Assembly: GCA_022766795.1 (NCBI GenBank)
Contig: JALEPE010000031.1
Coordinates: 1-26,268, forward strand
Direction: 5' to 3'
DNA length: 26,268 bases
Source: Helicobacter sp.
GTDB lineage: Bacteria; Campylobacterota; Campylobacteria; Campylobacterales; Helicobacteraceae
The first letter of the stretch is position 1. Each line of letters opens with the position of its first letter. A program made the translations under genes and the position numbers. The notes below the pieces were generated by a model. The model had not been told where the DNA came from, searched no databases, and worked only from the letters and a program-made list of their open reading frames with translations. This document shows positions 24,454 to 26,268 of the stretch, one piece after another.

Positions 24454-25374
24454 ATGAAAGTGATTCATTCTATTACAGAAGCCATTGGCAACACACCATT
24501 ACTGAAGCTAGAAAAGCTATCTAAGGAGTGCAATGCGAATATTTATGCAAAATGCGAATTTTTTAACCCTACAAGTTCCATAAAAGACAGAATCGCGCTA
24601 GGGATGATTGAAGACGCCTTGCAAAGCGGTGCGATTAAAGCCAATACAACAATTATTGAGCCAACAAGTGGCAACACAGGAATCGGACTAGCAGCGGTAT
24701 GTGCAGCAAAAGGCATTAAACTCATTCTTACAATGCCCGAATCAATGAGCATTGAACGACGCAAATTAATGAGCGCACTAGGTGCGCAACTCATTCTAAC
24801 ACCCAAAGAAAAAGGAATGAAAGGTGCGGTAGAATGTGCGGAAGAATTAAAGGCAAAAACCCCAGATTCTATTATTTTGCAACAATTTAAAAATCCTGCA
24901 AACCCCAAAAAACACAGAGAAACTACTGCTTTAGAGATTTTAGATGCACTGGACAATCAAGTGGATATTTTTATCTCTGCTGTGGGCACAGGCGGAACGC
25001 TAAGCGGAGTGGGCAGTATATTAAAGGCAAGGAATCCCAATGCAAAAATCATCGCTGTAGAGCCTATTAACTCCGCCGTGATTAGCGGGGAGCAGCCCGG
25101 AGCGCACAAGATTCAAGGAATTGGGGCAGGATTTATCCCGGACACTTTAGAGACAAAATTGATTGATTCTATCTTAAAAGTAGATGTGGAATGGGCTTAC
25201 AAGGAATCACGAGAAATTGCTAAAAATGCGGGCGTATTAGTGGGAATCTCAAGTGGGGCGAATCTTTGGGCAGCACGCGAAATGGCAAAATCAAATCCGG
25301 GTAAAAATATCGTAACAATTCTTTGCGATACAGGAGAGAGATACTTAAGCACAGAACTTTACACAGCAGAATAG
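24454..25374 (+). CDS. cysK: Cysteine synthase (O-acetylserine sulfhydrylase)
   Basis: PLP enzyme making L-cysteine from O-acetyl-L-serine and sulfide. The 306-residue protein has the PLP lysine K44 in SSIKDR, the substrate loop PTSGNTG (70-76), the glycine-rich phosphate-binding loop GTGGT (after SAV, around 176-180) and GISSGAN near the C-terminus, all as in the CysK/CysM family. A cystathionine beta-synthase-like activity cannot be excluded from sequence, as some Helicobacter homologues have been assigned differently. It is the only large plus-strand gene, transcribed divergently from acnB. Confidence 0.92.
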   Translation: MKVIHSITEAIGNTPLLKLEKLSKECNANIYAKCEFFNPTSSIKDRIALGMIEDALQSGAIKANTTIIEPTSGNTGIGLAAVCAAKGIKLILTMPESMSIERRKLMSALGAQLILTPKEKGMKGAVECAEELKAKTPDSIILQQFKNPANPKKHRETTALEILDALDNQVDIFISAVGTGGTLSGVGSILKARNPNAKIIAVEPINSAVISGEQPGAHKIQGIGAGFIPDTLETKLIDSILKVDVEWAYKESREIAKNAGVLVGISSGANLWAAREMAKSNPGKNIVTILCDTGERYLSTELYTAE

Positions 25375-25385
25375 TGAACTTAAGA

Positions 25386-25425
25386 CAAAGGCTAAAAGCG
25401 CATATTACGCGCTTACTCTCCTTTG
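25386..25425. terminator. Nested stem-loop between cysK and the methyltransferase gene
   Basis: An inner hairpin AAGCGC/GCGCTT (25396-25401, 25409-25414) with a 7-nt loop is enclosed by an outer pair CAAAGG/CCTTTG (25386-25391, 25420-25425). It sits in the 63-bp gap between converging genes and could end transcription from both sides. There is no U-run. Confidence 0.5.
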
Positions 25426-25437
25426 CTTACAAACTTG

Positions 25438-26268
25438 CTACTCCACAATTCCCAATGTTTTACAAAGCGGCAAAGATTCTAAAAATTTCTTAGCCATTTC
25501 TTTAATTGCATTTTTATTCTCTGCTTCGTCTGTTAAGACTTTACCCTCTTTAATAACGCCTTGTCCTTTACTTTTTAAGATTTCCAACGTAAAATTAACT
25601 ATATCCGCTTCTTTTTTGCTTTTATAGAGATAAGCATACAATAAAATCTTGTCTATATTACTAATTGCAAATCCCGCAGCGATACTCGGCGCGGCGACCC
25701 AATGGGAAGTATCCGCTTGTAGATTTTTTTCCAATATATTAGCATTATAAGCTTTTGCTCTTTGGGCAACCTCTTTTGTTACCTCTTGCATAGGAGAGAT
25801 AATCCTTTGATGCATAAGCAAGATAATTGGAGTTAGAATATCTTCAAAACGCATTTGAGCAGATTCTATAATTTCTTGGAGTGTTTTTGCTCTATTTACG
25901 TCCTTTTCTAATGCATTAAAGATTTTATCGCACACTTCTTTATTAAGATTTAATTCCCCGCGCGAACATTGCACTTTATAAGAAAAATCTTTAACAGATG
26001 CAATCAACGCAAATCTTGTATTTAAAAGTCTTTGTTCTCTTTGTTTAGGGGAGATTCTATGCGCACCTTTCACAAAAATATCTTTTCTAAACTGCGCATT
26101 CTTGCAATAATCTTTTAACTGCTCCTTAAAGATTCCATTTTGAATCGTGTTTAAAAACGCAAGCATTTCATCTGTAAAATGACACATATCAATAAGGTCT
26201 AATGGATCTGCGCTCGTAGCAAAGGAACATTTTGCTTCTTCCATTAATTGTGCAACTTGATAAAAATA
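25438..26268 (-). CDS. SAM methyltransferase with regulatory domain, C-terminal part, cut by right edge
   Basis: The frame is open from the stop at 25438 to the last base of the window (277 codons), so the ATG at 26244 is unlikely to be the true start. The visible part, reading FYQVAQLMEEAKCSFATSAD, LIDMCHFTDEMLAFL and CKNAQFRKDIFVKGAHR, matches what I know of the methyltransferase regulatory domain (PF10119). That domain follows a class I SAM-binding domain, whose N-terminal part would lie beyond the window. The rest (~100-277) is helical with no recognisable catalytic motif. The substrate is unknown. It converges on cysK. Confidence 0.75.
   Translation of the reverse strand, partial: YFYQVAQLMEEAKCSFATSADPLDLIDMCHFTDEMLAFLNTIQNGIFKEQLKDYCKNAQFRKDIFVKGAHRISPKQREQRLLNTRFALIASVKDFSYKVQCSRGELNLNKEVCDKIFNALEKDVNRAKTLQEIIESAQMRFEDILTPIILLMHQRIISPMQEVTKEVAQRAKAYNANILEKNLQADTSHWVAAPSIAAGFAISNIDKILLYAYLYKSKKEADIVNFTLEILKSKGQGVIKEGKVLTDEAENKNAIKEMAKKFLESLPLCKTLGIVE

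Noticed and set aside
24543..24956. 137-aa minus-strand ORF inside cysK
   Set aside because: Shadow of a gene with full catalytic motifs on the other strand; no family resemblance.
25375..25437. Small RNA or tRNA in the cysK downstream gap
   Set aside because: Only 63 bp long; the nested stems are explained as a terminator between converging genes and no tRNA features are present.

Overview
The window comes from a low-GC member of the Campylobacterota, most likely an enterohepatic-type Helicobacter or a close relative. The evidence is the gene order yajC-secD-secF-(small membrane protein)-leuS-lptE-...-folC-(M23 peptidase)-ccmA-mfd, which matches my recollection of the H. pylori HP1551-HP1541 block. 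Pseudaminic acid synthase, a futalosine-type menaquinone decarboxylase, AcnB, a di-heme cytochrome c peroxidase and a Campylobacterota-style poly-G tract fit the same picture. The species cannot be fixed from sequence alone.

Layout. (1) 1-840: AT-rich surface-carbohydrate debris on the minus strand. It holds an ORF cut by the window edge, frameshifted pieces that look like the C-terminal part of a glycosyltransferase, an extended -10 promoter, and an A10G14 homopolymer pair. (2) 841-2320: pseI (minus), divergent from a small lipoprotein gene (plus). (3) 2359-2390: stem-loop between converging genes. (4) 2416-17996: thirteen minus-strand genes with overlaps or gaps of no more than 11 nt, which I read as one long operon. 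In transcription order: yajC, secD, secF, small membrane protein, leuS, lptE, degenerate GGDEF protein, folC, M23 endopeptidase, ccmA (bactofilin), mfd, ymdB-type phosphoesterase, ubiD/mqn-type decarboxylase. (5) 17997-18249: its leader region with a candidate promoter, tandem repeat and palindrome. (6) 18250-20289: a large protein with two cache-like halves and no visible membrane or output domain. (7) 20445-21473: cytochrome c peroxidase. (8) 21674-24223: acnB. (9) 24454-25374: cysK, the only large plus-strand gene. (10) 25438-26268: C-terminal part of a methyltransferase carrying a methyltransferase-regulatory domain, cut by the right edge.

How the genes fit together. The long operon groups envelope building (Sec translocon accessories, LPS-assembly lipoprotein, shape-determining peptidase and bactofilin) with housekeeping genes (LeuRS, folate, transcription-coupled repair, menaquinone). 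PseI and the decayed glycosyltransferase region belong to surface or flagellin glycosylation. CcpA and AcnB fit microaerobic respiration and oxidative stress handling.

No tRNA, rRNA, CRISPR array, insertion sequence or prophage was seen. The observations I would check first are the poly-G tract next to an extended -10 promoter, the catalytically degenerate GGDEF protein inside the envelope operon, and the output-less double-cache protein. I found no clear new multi-gene system.
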